From assembly GCA_016937215.1 (NCBI GenBank), contig JAFGWI010000027.1, positions 1 through 59,555 on the forward strand: DNA of 59,555 nt, in the 5' to 3' direction. Below the pieces are notes generated by a model. That model did not search any database, was not told where the DNA came from, and saw only the letters and a list, made by a program, of their open reading frames with translations. Below are positions 1 through 10,016 of the stretch, in pieces. Numbering within the stretch: the stretch's first letter is position 1; each line of letters begins with the position of its first letter. This stretch comes from Spirochaetales bacterium. GTDB lineage: Bacteria; Spirochaetota; Spirochaetia; SZUA-6; JAFGRV01. A program made the translations under genes and the position numbers.

Positions 1-63
1 GAAGAGCATGAAATTATTGTTAGGAGTTTAGGTGATGAAGTTGAAAAAATGTATTTTTTATGA
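1..63 (+). CDS. possible 3' end of a CDS truncated by the window edge (..EEHEIIVRSLGDEVEKMYFL*)
   Basis: Frame 1 is open from base 1 to TGA at 61-63; too short to identify. Confidence 0.25.
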   Translation, partial: EEHEIIVRSLGDEVEKMYFL

Positions 64-246
64 ATTTATGGTGCGGAAAGTGGGTTCTATCATTAGCTGT
101 AATTTGAATGAAAATAAAGTCGAAACAAGCAATGAACCGAAAGCGACAGAAGAAAACTTTATAGATTCTATTGATGTAAATCATGAATATAATAACGTGG
201 AGCAACATGAAGTTTATCAATCCTGACCAAAAAATTATAACCCTGT

Positions 247-3021
247 TTATTCTTTTTCGGAACCTCCTTGAATCATTTTTATAAAATCAATCTTGCGGTT
301 CACGCCACATTTGGTATAAATATTATTGACATGCTTTTTTATGCTGCTTTCAGCTAAAGCCAGTTCAAATGCCATTTCCTTGTTCTGCTTCCCTTTCATG
401 AGCAATTTAGCCACATCACATTCACGCAAAGTCAAACCCAATTCCAGAAAACGATTTTTATGAGAAAATTGATTGTTGCCGCTTACATATTCGGATAAAC
501 GATTCATGAAATTCTTCTTGTTTTCATCAGATAATATATCATTATGATTCAGAACAGCTGCTATTTTTGCTTTTAATTCAAGAATATCAAAGGGTTTCTG
601 AATATAATCAATCGCTCCCTTTTCCAGCCCCTGCAATTTTTCACCAATAGCGGTTTTGGCAGTTAAAAAAATAAAGGGAATACTTCTGAGCTCAGATGAA
701 TTTTGAATATTTTTTAAAAATTCATAGCCATCCATCACATCCATCATGATATCGGATATGATTAAATCAGGCAGCTTTTCAAAGCCTTCGAATTTGCAAA
801 GAGCATCCTGACCATTTCTTCCATAGAAAATATTATAATCCGAAGATAAAGAATGACAAAGAAAAGAAAGCATATCTTCGTTATCTTCAACTATGAGCAA
901 ATTCTTTTTTTCTGGATCATATTCAATTTCAACTATCGCGTTAACCTCATTTATTACTTTTGAATTAAAAACAATGGATTCCGTGCCAAATAAATCACGG
1001 TTCAACTGATTTTCTTCTATAGGCCCTGCATAAAGGGGTAATTGAATGGTAAATAAAGTACCCTTTTCAAAACTACTCTGCACTTTTACAGATCCGCCTG
1101 TTTGATCTATCACCATTTTGACAATAGCCAATCCCATACCCATGCCTTGCTGGTTTGATTTCTTCTGACCAATCTGATAAAAAGGTTTAAAAATATTGTT
1201 CCATTCACTTTCAGGAATCAAGGCTCCATGATTGCCAACCGCAAAAAGACAATCCTTGTTACTCTTTCTCAATGTTATACGAATAGCCTTGCCAGGAGAT
1301 GTGTATTTCACCGCGTTTTCAATCAGATTATTAACAATCCTTGATAAAGCTGATGGGTCGATTTTAACATATATGAAATCATCAATTTCAACTTCCGGAA
1401 ATAGACCCGCATTTTCCATGGTTGGTCTGAATAGTTTTATTGCACTATTCAAAAGAGCTGAAAAATCGCTAATTTGATCATGGTTATAGAATGTTTTGCC
1501 CATAATCATTTTTTCCATATCAAGAAAATTAGTCATGTCATTTTTAAGGCGAAGAACATTTTTTCTGAGAACATCTAACTCAATAGAGGATCCCTTTTTC
1601 CTAATATATTCTTCAAGATAGTTATAAATTAAAGTAACAGGGGTTTTGGTTTCATGAGAGAAGTTGATAAAAAAATTCGTTCGTTCCTGATTAATTTTAA
1701 TCAACTCATCCTTTTGTGCTTCGATTTGCCGAGTTTGCAGCAAAACCTCCTGTTGAAGATGATTGGAGAGGTGATAAGCTGTATCATATGCTTTTCGGAA
1801 TCGGCGGCCAAGCATATAAGATTGCAGAAACAAAAAAACAATAAGCGCATATTGAATAATACCAAAATTATATTCCACAAGAAATGCCGCGATCAGATCA
1901 TTCAAAGCAGCCAAAAAAATAATTAAAAACCCAATTGAAACGAATCGCGCCCAATCCCTTTTTTCATGCACGGCCCCCATAAGTGATATCAATGCTGAAA
2001 CTCCACCTATCATAACACTCATAGGGAAAATGATAAGTTGAGATGTAAAAACTGAAGGAGGAAATAGTAATAATACAGAGAGAGAAACCAGAGATATCTT
2101 CAATACATGAAAATATTTATTTTTGAATTCACGAGGAAATAATTCTGTTAAATATAAAATCAAAAACAAAGTAGACAAATTGATACTTAAATAAAGTGCT
2201 CGAAAATAGAATGGGCTTATATTTAAAGGCGAGAACAATTCCAAGGCGTAATAATGATGCATAAAAAAGCGCAAAAAAATCATCAGGCAAAAACCCGCGA
2301 AAAAAAGACTCGTTTTATCACTCCTGCGCATTATCCATAGAATGATATGAAAAATCACCATAATAAAAATAATACCAAGAGTAAAAGCAGTATATGCCGT
2401 ATCCTTTTTTAATTCAGATGCAATAAGTTCTACATTTCCAATCCAGGGAGAAATATTAAGACCGCCATTGATATCATCAAAGTTACTGGCAAATATCGCG
2501 ACTGTGAATTCATGCGTGTCGGGCAGTGAAATTAATAATGTTCCTACTCCTGCCACAGAAAACTCTGATTGAGGAGCAGGTATACCGATCATACCTTGCT
2601 TATTACCATTTACATATAAGGTCATGGCCGTATTGTAACTCATTAGATATAATGCAGGATTCTTGATTCCAACATTCCGTAAGGTCAGATAATACCATCC
2701 ATATCCATGCCCCAGCGAATTACCTTTGATTGAGTCTTTCCAGGAGCCGGGAACAAATAAATATTCGCCATGTTGCACGTTCTCTTCCAAATTTGAAAAA
2801 GAAGATTCCTCTATTCCCCAGTAAAATTTCCATTTGCCCCGTAAATCCAGGATCGAAGTATCATCAATAGTTTGGTTTTTGAAATCAAGAATACCATCTT
2901 CAATGAAGGGAACATCAATTGCAGTGGAACAATTCGCGATGAGGACAATAAATAAAATGCCAATGAAAATATAAATAAATCGAAATTGCTTATGAAAAAT
3001 TGATATTCGCTTTACTGTCAT
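247..3021 (-). CDS. 7TMR-DISM-type membrane sensor hybrid histidine kinase with receiver and C-terminal LuxR-type HTH
   Basis: Signal/TM N-terminus, 7TM block, H-box FFINFSHETKTPVTLIYNYLEEY, HATPase NNLIENAVKYTSPG..GMGMGLAIVK, REC LLIVEDNED..DLIISDIMMD..IQKPF, LuxR HTH LTLRECDVAKLLMKGKQNKEMAFELALAESSIKKHVNNIYTKCGV. Confidence 0.9.
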   Translation of the reverse strand: MTVKRISIFHKQFRFIYIFIGILFIVLIANCSTAIDVPFIEDGILDFKNQTIDDTSILDLRGKWKFYWGIEESSFSNLEENVQHGEYLFVPGSWKDSIKGNSLGHGYGWYYLTLRNVGIKNPALYLMSYNTAMTLYVNGNKQGMIGIPAPQSEFSVAGVGTLLISLPDTHEFTVAIFASNFDDINGGLNISPWIGNVELIASELKKDTAYTAFTLGIIFIMVIFHIILWIMRRSDKTSLFFAGFCLMIFLRFFMHHYYALELFSPLNISPFYFRALYLSINLSTLFLILYLTELFPREFKNKYFHVLKISLVSLSVLLLFPPSVFTSQLIIFPMSVMIGGVSALISLMGAVHEKRDWARFVSIGFLIIFLAALNDLIAAFLVEYNFGIIQYALIVFLFLQSYMLGRRFRKAYDTAYHLSNHLQQEVLLQTRQIEAQKDELIKINQERTNFFINFSHETKTPVTLIYNYLEEYIRKKGSSIELDVLRKNVLRLKNDMTNFLDMEKMIMGKTFYNHDQISDFSALLNSAIKLFRPTMENAGLFPEVEIDDFIYVKIDPSALSRIVNNLIENAVKYTSPGKAIRITLRKSNKDCLFAVGNHGALIPESEWNNIFKPFYQIGQKKSNQQGMGMGLAIVKMVIDQTGGSVKVQSSFEKGTLFTIQLPLYAGPIEENQLNRDLFGTESIVFNSKVINEVNAIVEIEYDPEKKNLLIVEDNEDMLSFLCHSLSSDYNIFYGRNGQDALCKFEGFEKLPDLIISDIMMDVMDGYEFLKNIQNSSELRSIPFIFLTAKTAIGEKLQGLEKGAIDYIQKPFDILELKAKIAAVLNHNDILSDENKKNFMNRLSEYVSGNNQFSHKNRFLELGLTLRECDVAKLLMKGKQNKEMAFELALAESSIKKHVNNIYTKCGVNRKIDFIKMIQGGSEKE

Positions 3022-3640
3022 TTCAACTGCTTTTATTTCCTTTTTTATCTATTCTTTTCATTGCTGAATTATTGAAAGCTCCTATAAAAATGCCATGGTA
3101 AATGAAAAATCCCTCAGTAAACTTCTTTTGCGGTTAAAAACAAACATTAGCTATAATTATCGATTGAAGCTCTGCGCCTCTTGTATTAAAGAGAGATATC
3201 AATAAAAGCTGCGGTGTGTAAAAAAACCAATTCTCAGATATTGTTTTGTTAGCTGACAAAATTAACCTTAACAAGCAAAATTATAGTATTTACATTATCA
3301 AAAAAAAGGCTTTTAGTACAGTGGCTCAAGTATTTTTATACCGACTACTCGAATAAAACGCGAAAAAGCACAAAAAGTATAAAAGACAATTATTGAATAT
3401 AGGTTCCGGGAGCACTTAGCTAACGACACAGATATGAGTGATAATAATGGCTTTAAAAGCGCGCAAAAAATTGATGAAAACAAAGGCCAAAATGATGATA
3501 AACCATACTCATGGGGCTCCCAGTGATGTGGAGGGATGCTTTCCTTTTTCACTTCAACATCAGTTGATGATTAGTATGTCGCTATAGTCCTTTACTTGCG
3601 TTTAATATGCAAAAAAAGCCTTAAAAGTAAATATATTTAC

Positions 3641-3669
3641 TTGACAAATCTCGGTTCAGGAATTAACTT
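3641..3669 (+). promoter_or_regulatory. sigma70-like promoter TTGACA-N17-TAACTT
   Basis: TTGACA 3641-3646 and TAACTT 3664-3669 with 17-bp spacing, just upstream of the palindrome and the 3731 start. Confidence 0.6.
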
Positions 3670-3676
3670 TGTCATA

Positions 3677-3707
3677 GAAAGTTACTTTGTAATGCAAAGT
3701 AACTTTC
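3677..3707. promoter_or_regulatory. perfect 13-bp inverted repeat GAAAGTTACTTTG-taatg-CAAAGTAACTTTC, candidate operator of the winged-helix regulator
   Basis: Perfect dyad read directly, positioned just after the -10, upstream of the operon encoding an HTH regulator. Confidence 0.7.
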
Positions 3708-3730
3708 CAGTAAAAAGCAGGAGAATCGAT

Positions 3731-4339
3731 ATGAAAACTAACAAGGCCGATTTAGCACGCTACCTTAAGGACATTTCTACCATTAAACGAACAATTGACG
3801 AAATTGAAGAAAAACCCTATGTGGAAATCTGGGCCTTTTTTGCCTGGGGAGGCGTTGTTCTGGCAGCTACTCTGTCTAATTGGATCTTATGGACACCCTT
3901 AAAACTAACACGAGACATGTCCTTTTTCGGGATATGGATTCCGGCCATGGTACTAATGTGCCTCATTGAAATGATTTCCGGTATTCGGGTAATGAACCGC
4001 AATGCCATGGTAGTGATGACAAAATATCTTTTTAAATTCATGATTGCAGCTGCCAGCATCATGGGTGTTGGAATGGTACTGTTTTACTATCTCCTTGATA
4101 CGAATGTGCCTCTTCCTGGCATCGTTCTTCTTGTATCATCGGTTTATTATTCCTTATTCAGCATGTATTCCTTTTTTTACGCAGCGATTCATGGGGCAGT
4201 AATATTTATTCTTGGTTTGATTTTTTGTTTTTTGAATCTGCAAGGAATCGGTTTTATGGTAACAGCCGGTTTTGTTAATGCATTGGCCTTTACTTCAATA
4301 GGGTGTATTGAGCTTTTCAGGAGTAAATCTGCAAGATGA
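3731..4339 (+). CDS. multi-pass membrane protein of unknown function, first gene of the regulator/ABC operon
   Basis: Start at 3731 (MKTNKADLARYLKDISTI) after a GGAG-like RBS; several hydrophobic segments; overlaps the next gene by 4 nt. Confidence 0.75.
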   Translation: MKTNKADLARYLKDISTIKRTIDEIEEKPYVEIWAFFAWGGVVLAATLSNWILWTPLKLTRDMSFFGIWIPAMVLMCLIEMISGIRVMNRNAMVVMTKYLFKFMIAAASIMGVGMVLFYYLLDTNVPLPGIVLLVSSVYYSLFSMYSFFYAAIHGAVIFILGLIFCFLNLQGIGFMVTAGFVNALAFTSIGCIELFRSKSAR

Positions 4340-4650
4340 GCGAATACTATACCCAATTCGATAATATATTCTTTGAAAAAACCAGGCTTTCCATGATGAC
4401 CATTTTATTCAAGGAAGAAAAATGTTCTTTCAATCGTCTTAAGGACTTAATGCGACTAACAGATGGCGCGCTTTATACCCATCTCGAAAAATTGATAAAG
4501 GAAGATTATCTTGAAAAAAAGAAGGAACTGGTAGGCACCCAGGTCCAGACAATTTATTTTCTTACCAACAAGGGAAAAGAGGTTTTTAAAAAATACATCC
4601 AGTTTTTGGAAGAAATGATATTACAAAACAAATCAGGAGGAAATGAATGA
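4336..4650 (+). CDS. winged-helix transcriptional regulator (HTH_34/MarR-like)
   Basis: FDNIFFEKTRLSMMTILFKEEKCSFNRLKDLMRLTDGALYTHLEKLIKEDYLEKKKELVGTQVQTIYFLTNKGKEVFKKY is a typical winged-helix domain. Confidence 0.85.
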   Translation: MSEYYTQFDNIFFEKTRLSMMTILFKEEKCSFNRLKDLMRLTDGALYTHLEKLIKEDYLEKKKELVGTQVQTIYFLTNKGKEVFKKYIQFLEEMILQNKSGGNE

Positions 4651-5396
4651 AAAGATACTTATTCATGATTGTTATGTTTTCAGCTTTGTTATGCTTTGCC
4701 CAGGACAACCAAAGTTCTGACTTACTCAATGCCTTTGAAGAGGCCATGTATCCCGATAATTTTTTTCAAAAAGTTATCATAGAAACCTGGGAAAAAAACA
4801 CATTACGACAGGAATTGGAGATTGATAGTTATTATAAAAATGGAATGGGAACACTCATGACCATTGAAAGTGATGGTCGGTCAAAGGGGATACGCTTTTT
4901 GGAAAAAGATGATAATCTCTGGATGTACAACCCGAAGACAGCCACCCGAAAACCGGTTCGTCTATCGCCGCGCGACTCTTTTCAAGGCAGTTTGTTTTCC
5001 AATAATGATATTGGAGATTCACGCTATTCAGATGATTATGAAAGCAAATTAGTGGGACATGGGAATATAAATCATCCGGATCTGGGAACCATCGATTGCT
5101 ATGAGATTGAAGCCAAAGCCAAATCAAAAGATTCAACCTATGACACCATCAAATTATGGGGCCAGACAGGAACCAATCTCCCGATTCGTATTCAGTATTT
5201 TACAAAAAGCGGCCTGCTCTTTAAAGAACTCGAATTTTTTGAGTTTAAAACACTTGCCGGCAGAAAAAGAGCATCACGCTTGGTGATGAATTCAAAGGAA
5301 ACCGAAGGCAGCCGATCGGTGGTTAAAATACTCGAAATGGAGGAAAAAAATGATATCCCCGACAGTTATTTCACAGAAGCTTACCTTAAAAAATAG
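4647..5396 (+). CDS. outer membrane lipoprotein-sorting (LolA-like) protein
   Basis: Signal peptide and MTIESDGRSKGIRFLEKDDNLWMYNPKTATRKPVRLSPRDSFQGSLFSNNDIGDSRY, typical of this family. Confidence 0.8.
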   Translation: MKRYLFMIVMFSALLCFAQDNQSSDLLNAFEEAMYPDNFFQKVIIETWEKNTLRQELEIDSYYKNGMGTLMTIESDGRSKGIRFLEKDDNLWMYNPKTATRKPVRLSPRDSFQGSLFSNNDIGDSRYSDDYESKLVGHGNINHPDLGTIDCYEIEAKAKSKDSTYDTIKLWGQTGTNLPIRIQYFTKSGLLFKELEFFEFKTLAGRKRASRLVMNSKETEGSRSVVKILEMEEKNDIPDSYFTEAYLKK

Positions 5397-6507
5397 GAAA
5401 ATTTTTGTTTGTCTGTTCATAACCATGTCTGTCATCATTCACAGTACCGAATTTTCCATGACCGGCACATTGGGGCCTTCACTTTCAATGCAGTTTGACG
5501 AGAACCAAAACAACAAAGCGGAAATGGTTTTTGCCGCTGATTTTTCGGGAAGCCTTGTGAGCAGCCGGAATGATTTTATCTGCTCAGCCCATCTGGAATG
5601 GAACCATGAAAACGATTTTGTATGGGAACTCTGGGAAGCCGCCCTTACATACCGACCAATCGATAATTTAAGTTTTCAAATTGGAAAAATCATTTTCCCC
5701 TGGGGAATCGGCTACAGCCATTCGGTAGGTGATGTGATTAACCATAAAATCGGTGAACAAACCGAAGGGTTCTGGGGAGCGCTTTCAAGCTTTTACTTCA
5801 CCTATGACATCGCCCTTAGTTATTTGCTTTCGGTTGATGATTTTGCCGAAAATCCTGAGCTGGCCGATTTTTTTCCTAACGCGCTTCAGGGGCTCTATTT
5901 ATCTGCTGTTATCGGACCTGTTCAGGCCCAGCTATCCATAAGCCATAAGGACAAAAGGCATCTGCGGCCATCAGCCGGCTTTTCTATCGATGTTTATGAC
6001 AGCATCTTTTTTTCCGAAGTAGCCTGGGAATATGAAAATCCGGCAAGTTATTACGACCAGGGCTGGCAGGATTCGGAGACCAAGGGGAATTGGTTGTTCA
6101 CCGGTGGCTGCTTTAAAAGCATCAGCTTTTATCCGATTGAGTTTACCCTGCTGCTTGAATATCTCTATTATTCAGGCGGATATTCCAAAAATCAATGGGA
6201 AGACTATCTTGATCAACTGATATTTGATCCAATAACAACAGCCTTGGTTGTCTTGCCTGAACCATTGATGAGGCATTCCATCGACTTGAGCCTGTTATTT
6301 TCCTATGACAAGATTATGGACACAAGCATTGCCATTCGCTTTTTACCCGAAGATGAAAGCTTTTTACTTTCCGGAGGAATCAATGCCTACCTCAGTGATG
6401 ATCTTGATTTATCGTTCATAGCCTCGTGGCTATCCGGCAGTGATAAAAGCATATATGGCAGCCAAAAACAAAAAAAGCTCGGCTTGGCGCTGAAATACTA
6501 TTTTTAG
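5350..6507 (+). CDS. predicted outer-membrane beta-barrel protein
   Basis: GGAGG RBS 7 nt before the ATG; overlaps the preceding CDS; alternating amphipathic strands and C-terminal aromatic LALKYYF. Confidence 0.75.
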   Translation: MISPTVISQKLTLKNRKIFVCLFITMSVIIHSTEFSMTGTLGPSLSMQFDENQNNKAEMVFAADFSGSLVSSRNDFICSAHLEWNHENDFVWELWEAALTYRPIDNLSFQIGKIIFPWGIGYSHSVGDVINHKIGEQTEGFWGALSSFYFTYDIALSYLLSVDDFAENPELADFFPNALQGLYLSAVIGPVQAQLSISHKDKRHLRPSAGFSIDVYDSIFFSEVAWEYENPASYYDQGWQDSETKGNWLFTGGCFKSISFYPIEFTLLLEYLYYSGGYSKNQWEDYLDQLIFDPITTALVVLPEPLMRHSIDLSLLFSYDKIMDTSIAIRFLPEDESFLLSGGINAYLSDDLDLSFIASWLSGSDKSIYGSQKQKKLGLALKYYF

Positions 6508-6520
6508 GAGAGTTACAAAT

Positions 6521-7216
6521 ATGGACGAAATTATCAGGTTTAAAAATATTTCAAAGGATTATCATCTTGGCAAATCGGTTATTCACGCGCTGAAAGATAT
6601 TGATTTTGCCATTCCCCAAGGCTCTTTTTTGTCGATTGTGGGGCCCTCGGGCTGCGGGAAAACAACCATGCTCAATTTACTGGGCCTGATTGACAAGCCT
6701 AGCCAGGGCGAAATTTATTTCAAAGGGCGAGAGATTTCCAATTTGAGTGACAATCAACAATCTGAATTGCGCCTCGCTTCTTTTGGATTTATATTTCAGT
6801 CCTTTAATTTGATTCCCGTGTTGAATATTGTTGACAACATCGAGTTTCCCCTGATTCTTGCCAAAACCAGTAAGGCTGAACGGAAAAAACGTGTTATGCG
6901 TCTGGTGGATATTGTCGGCCTTCGCGATTTTATCGATCACAAACCCGACGAACTGTCGGGAGGACAACGGCAAAGAGTGGCTATTGCCAGAGCCTTGGTC
7001 AACGAACCCTCACTTGTAATTGCTGATGAACCTACGGCCAATCTGGACAGTATAACCGGGGAAAGCATACTCGAGGTTATGGAACAGCTTAATAAGGAAG
7101 AAAAGGTCACCATTATTTTCTCAACGCACAATCTACAGGTGATGAAATACGCCAAGGAAATAATTCATTTAAAAGACGGTGTGATTGAAAGCCGCAAAAA
7201 AGTGAGCGCCCCATGA
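6521..7216 (+). CDS. ABC transporter ATP-binding protein (LolD/MacB-like)
   Basis: Walker A GPSGCGKTT, signature LSGGQRQRVAIARAL, Walker B LVIADEPT. Confidence 0.95.
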   Translation: MDEIIRFKNISKDYHLGKSVIHALKDIDFAIPQGSFLSIVGPSGCGKTTMLNLLGLIDKPSQGEIYFKGREISNLSDNQQSELRLASFGFIFQSFNLIPVLNIVDNIEFPLILAKTSKAERKKRVMRLVDIVGLRDFIDHKPDELSGGQRQRVAIARALVNEPSLVIADEPTANLDSITGESILEVMEQLNKEEKVTIIFSTHNLQVMKYAKEIIHLKDGVIESRKKVSAP

Positions 7217-8421
7217 TGTTTATAAAAATTTCACTTTTTAATATTTGGAAATACAGAAAACGAACCCTTCTTGTGGTTTTTATCATTTTGGTATCAGTGT
7301 TTTTCATGTGTCTTTTCTCGGGAATGTTTGATGGAATGGCCAAGGGGTTTTACGACAACATGCTGCTCGAATCTGGTCATATTCAGATTCATCAAAAGGG
7401 CTACAAGGATTCGGTTGATTCCTTATCGCTTGATTTTTTAATGGACAATGTTGACACCATGATTAACGACACCTCGCAGATTTCTGGCATTATTCATGTG
7501 GAAAAAACCATTAATTTCGGGGCCATACTGCTAAAAGACGACAAAAATCTGACTATCAGCGGTCATGGCATTCATCAGGACACCCCCTTTTATGATAACG
7601 CCAAAAAAAATATTATTGAAGGCGATTTTATAGAAAACAATCAGACTATTGTTGTTTCAAGCGAAGTGTGCGATTTGCTTGACGCGAAATTGGGTGATTA
7701 TATTTTTGTAATGGTCCAGGATAAAAACCACAGCGCATGGTTTCAGGATTATAAAATAGGCGGTATATTCAAAAGCCAATCATCCCAATTTGATACCTGG
7801 AATTTTTTCATAAGTCACCAAGCTGCCGAAGAACTGCTTGACGCTTCCGGCTACACTTCGGAAATCAAAATCCTTATGAAGGATATAAAGGAGGCGATAG
7901 CCATTGCCAAAGAACTCCAGATAAAGCTTGGGCCCATGTTTGAGGTTGAGGACTGGAAACAAATCCATGGGTCATTGGTAATTTTCATCAAACTCTTTGA
8001 TTTGTATGTCATCTTCTTCAACCTGCTGGTGATTATCGTCTCGGCCAGTGTTATCACCAATGCCATTTTGATGATCCAATTTGACAAGGTCCGGGAATTC
8101 GGGACTCTTCGCGCTATTGGCCTGAAAAAACGGCAATTGTTTGGTCTGGTGGTAACAGAAGGGATTATCGAAGGCCTGGTCGGCGCGTCATTGGGTGTTA
8201 TGCTGGCAGTTCCGCTTATTCTTTATTTTCAGACTAATGGCTTAAATATTGGCGAAATGATGGAAAGCTTTGGTTTGGGGTCAAGTCTGAATTTTTCCCT
8301 TGAATGGGATTCCATGATGGTAAATTTTATATCGGGAATTCTGGTTGCCTTCGGAGGTTCGCTTTACGCCGCCAGAGTGAGCTCGAAGCGGTCCATTATC
8401 AATTCGCTTCACTTTGTTTAG
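7213..8421 (+). CDS. ABC transporter permease (FtsX/LolC-like)
   Basis: MacB-like periplasmic domain and C-terminal FtsX core (REFGTLRAIGLKKRQLFGLVVTEGIIEGLVGA). Confidence 0.9.
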   Translation: MMFIKISLFNIWKYRKRTLLVVFIILVSVFFMCLFSGMFDGMAKGFYDNMLLESGHIQIHQKGYKDSVDSLSLDFLMDNVDTMINDTSQISGIIHVEKTINFGAILLKDDKNLTISGHGIHQDTPFYDNAKKNIIEGDFIENNQTIVVSSEVCDLLDAKLGDYIFVMVQDKNHSAWFQDYKIGGIFKSQSSQFDTWNFFISHQAAEELLDASGYTSEIKILMKDIKEAIAIAKELQIKLGPMFEVEDWKQIHGSLVIFIKLFDLYVIFFNLLVIIVSASVITNAILMIQFDKVREFGTLRAIGLKKRQLFGLVVTEGIIEGLVGASLGVMLAVPLILYFQTNGLNIGEMMESFGLGSSLNFSLEWDSMMVNFISGILVAFGGSLYAARVSSKRSIINSLHFV

Positions 8422-8430
8422 GAGATCACC

Positions 8431-9660
8431 ATGGAATTATTTATTATTGGTTTAAAGAATTTAATCAGAAACAAACGCAGGACCATACTTAATTGTTCAG
8501 CCATATCAATCGGTATGATGGTCCTGATTATCATAATTGGCTGGGTAAGAGGTTATTTCATCGGTTTTTATCAATCCATAATCAATTTTGACACAGGCCA
8601 TTTACAGATTTTGCAAAAAGGATATATGGATGAAGAAAGGCGAATGCCCCTTGATATCAGCCTGATTCAAAGCGATGCTGTGAAAGCAGAATTATTAAAA
8701 CAGCCATGGGTAGAGACAGCTGCCGAGAGAATTGATTTTTACCTGAACCTGAGTAAAGGCTGGGACCAGGCGTCTTTGTTGTGCAAAGCGATCGAACCTG
8801 AAGCTGAAGGAAAACTGACAGTAATTAAAAAACAGATTATCCAGGGTGATTACCTGGATAAAGGGCCCGGCATCCTTATCAGCAAAACCCTGGCTGAAAA
8901 ATGGGACATTAAGCCAGGCGACAGCCTCCGTGTCAGCGCTCAGGATAAGTATCAAACACCGAATATACTCGATGTGGTTTGCCGGGGCATTTTTTACTAT
9001 GGCTACCCAGTTCTTGACAAGGCCCTGGTATTCATGGATTTAACCACAGCGCGAGAACTCCTTTCTATGGGCGATTCCGCCACTCGTATTGTTGTGCGAT
9101 TAAAACCGGGGTATTCGGTTGAAAGGAGCCTTGAATTAACCCAAAAATGGCTTGGCCCTGAAAAAGAAGCCTTTCACTGGCAACGTTTCGCCCAATCGGT
9201 GGTTTCCGCGGTAAAGGCGGATAGTGAAACCGGTTATTTTATGGTTGCCTTGATTTATCTGTTCACCATTCTGGGAATTATTAATTCCATGTCCATGTCG
9301 ATTAATGAACGCACCCGGGAGATAGGCACACTTCGCGCCATTGGCATGAAAGGGCGCACTATTGTTTCCATGTTTTTATATGAAGCTATTGGTATGGCTC
9401 TGATTTCTATTGTTTTTGCTTTTCTCTTTGTCTCGCCTTTGGCTGCTTATCTTCAGACAGTTGGTTTTGATATGTCACAATTTATTCCAGAAAATTTGCC
9501 CATTCCCTTTGGCCAGCGATTTACAGCCCATTTCATATGGTATGATTTCGCGGGAGCGGCCTTGTCAGCTGTGATTATTTCGCTGATCGGAAGCGCGATT
9601 CCCGCCCGCCGGATCTCGAAGATCACGATTTCACGGGCCATGGGTTCTTCCCACATTTAG
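8431..9660 (+). CDS. ABC transporter permease (FtsX/LolE-like)
   Basis: MSMSINERTREIGTLRAIGMKGRTIVSMFLYEAIGMALIS; same architecture as the preceding gene. Confidence 0.9.
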   Translation: MELFIIGLKNLIRNKRRTILNCSAISIGMMVLIIIIGWVRGYFIGFYQSIINFDTGHLQILQKGYMDEERRMPLDISLIQSDAVKAELLKQPWVETAAERIDFYLNLSKGWDQASLLCKAIEPEAEGKLTVIKKQIIQGDYLDKGPGILISKTLAEKWDIKPGDSLRVSAQDKYQTPNILDVVCRGIFYYGYPVLDKALVFMDLTTARELLSMGDSATRIVVRLKPGYSVERSLELTQKWLGPEKEAFHWQRFAQSVVSAVKADSETGYFMVALIYLFTILGIINSMSMSINERTREIGTLRAIGMKGRTIVSMFLYEAIGMALISIVFAFLFVSPLAAYLQTVGFDMSQFIPENLPIPFGQRFTAHFIWYDFAGAALSAVIISLIGSAIPARRISKITISRAMGSSHI

Positions 9661-9683
9661 TTATTGCCACCTGGCGTTGATCC

Positions 9684-9854
9684 GCGTTAGGGATTGGAGC
9701 CATGAGGAGCTTTTTTTCAAAAAAGCGACGAAAACCCGATTTTCACGATTAACGTGAAAACCGGGGTCGAAGCCGAAAGGCATAGTGGCGCAAAGCCCGG
9801 CCCCGCCACGGGTCCTGAAGTGAAACGGAAGGGGCCGTGGCGGGGAAACGCCCG
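9684..9854 (+). repeat. family A structured repeat, copy A1
   Basis: GCGTTAGGGATTGGAGC..GCTTTTTTTCAAAAAAGC..CCCGATTTTCACG-attaa-CGTGAAAACCGGGGTCGAAGCC..CAAAGCCCGGCCCCGCCACGG..CCGTGGCGGGGAAACGCCC. Confidence 0.9.
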
Positions 9855-10016
9855 ACTCTCTTCCCTTCAAATACATTCCTTTCAGAATCCACCTCCACTT
9901 GACAGTCCAGATCGCCTTATCTATAGTGATTCCAAGACCAAGCCTCGGGGACTTCCCTGTCCGGTTGAACCTGACAGAGGCACGGGCTGTTGATTTTTTT
10001 GGAGATTGGGGATCAT

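Noticed and set aside
32-226. 64-aa ORF at the window start
   Set aside because: Overlaps a possible truncated CDS end in another frame and includes the family D-like 14-mer; no motif. Left unresolved because the upstream sequence is missing.
9684-9854. Interpretation of family A hairpin I as an ordinary rho-independent terminator
   Set aside because: The T-run is inside the stem apex (TTTTTTCAAAAAA), not after the stem, and the element continues with further conserved anchors; terminator activity alone does not explain the conserved architecture.
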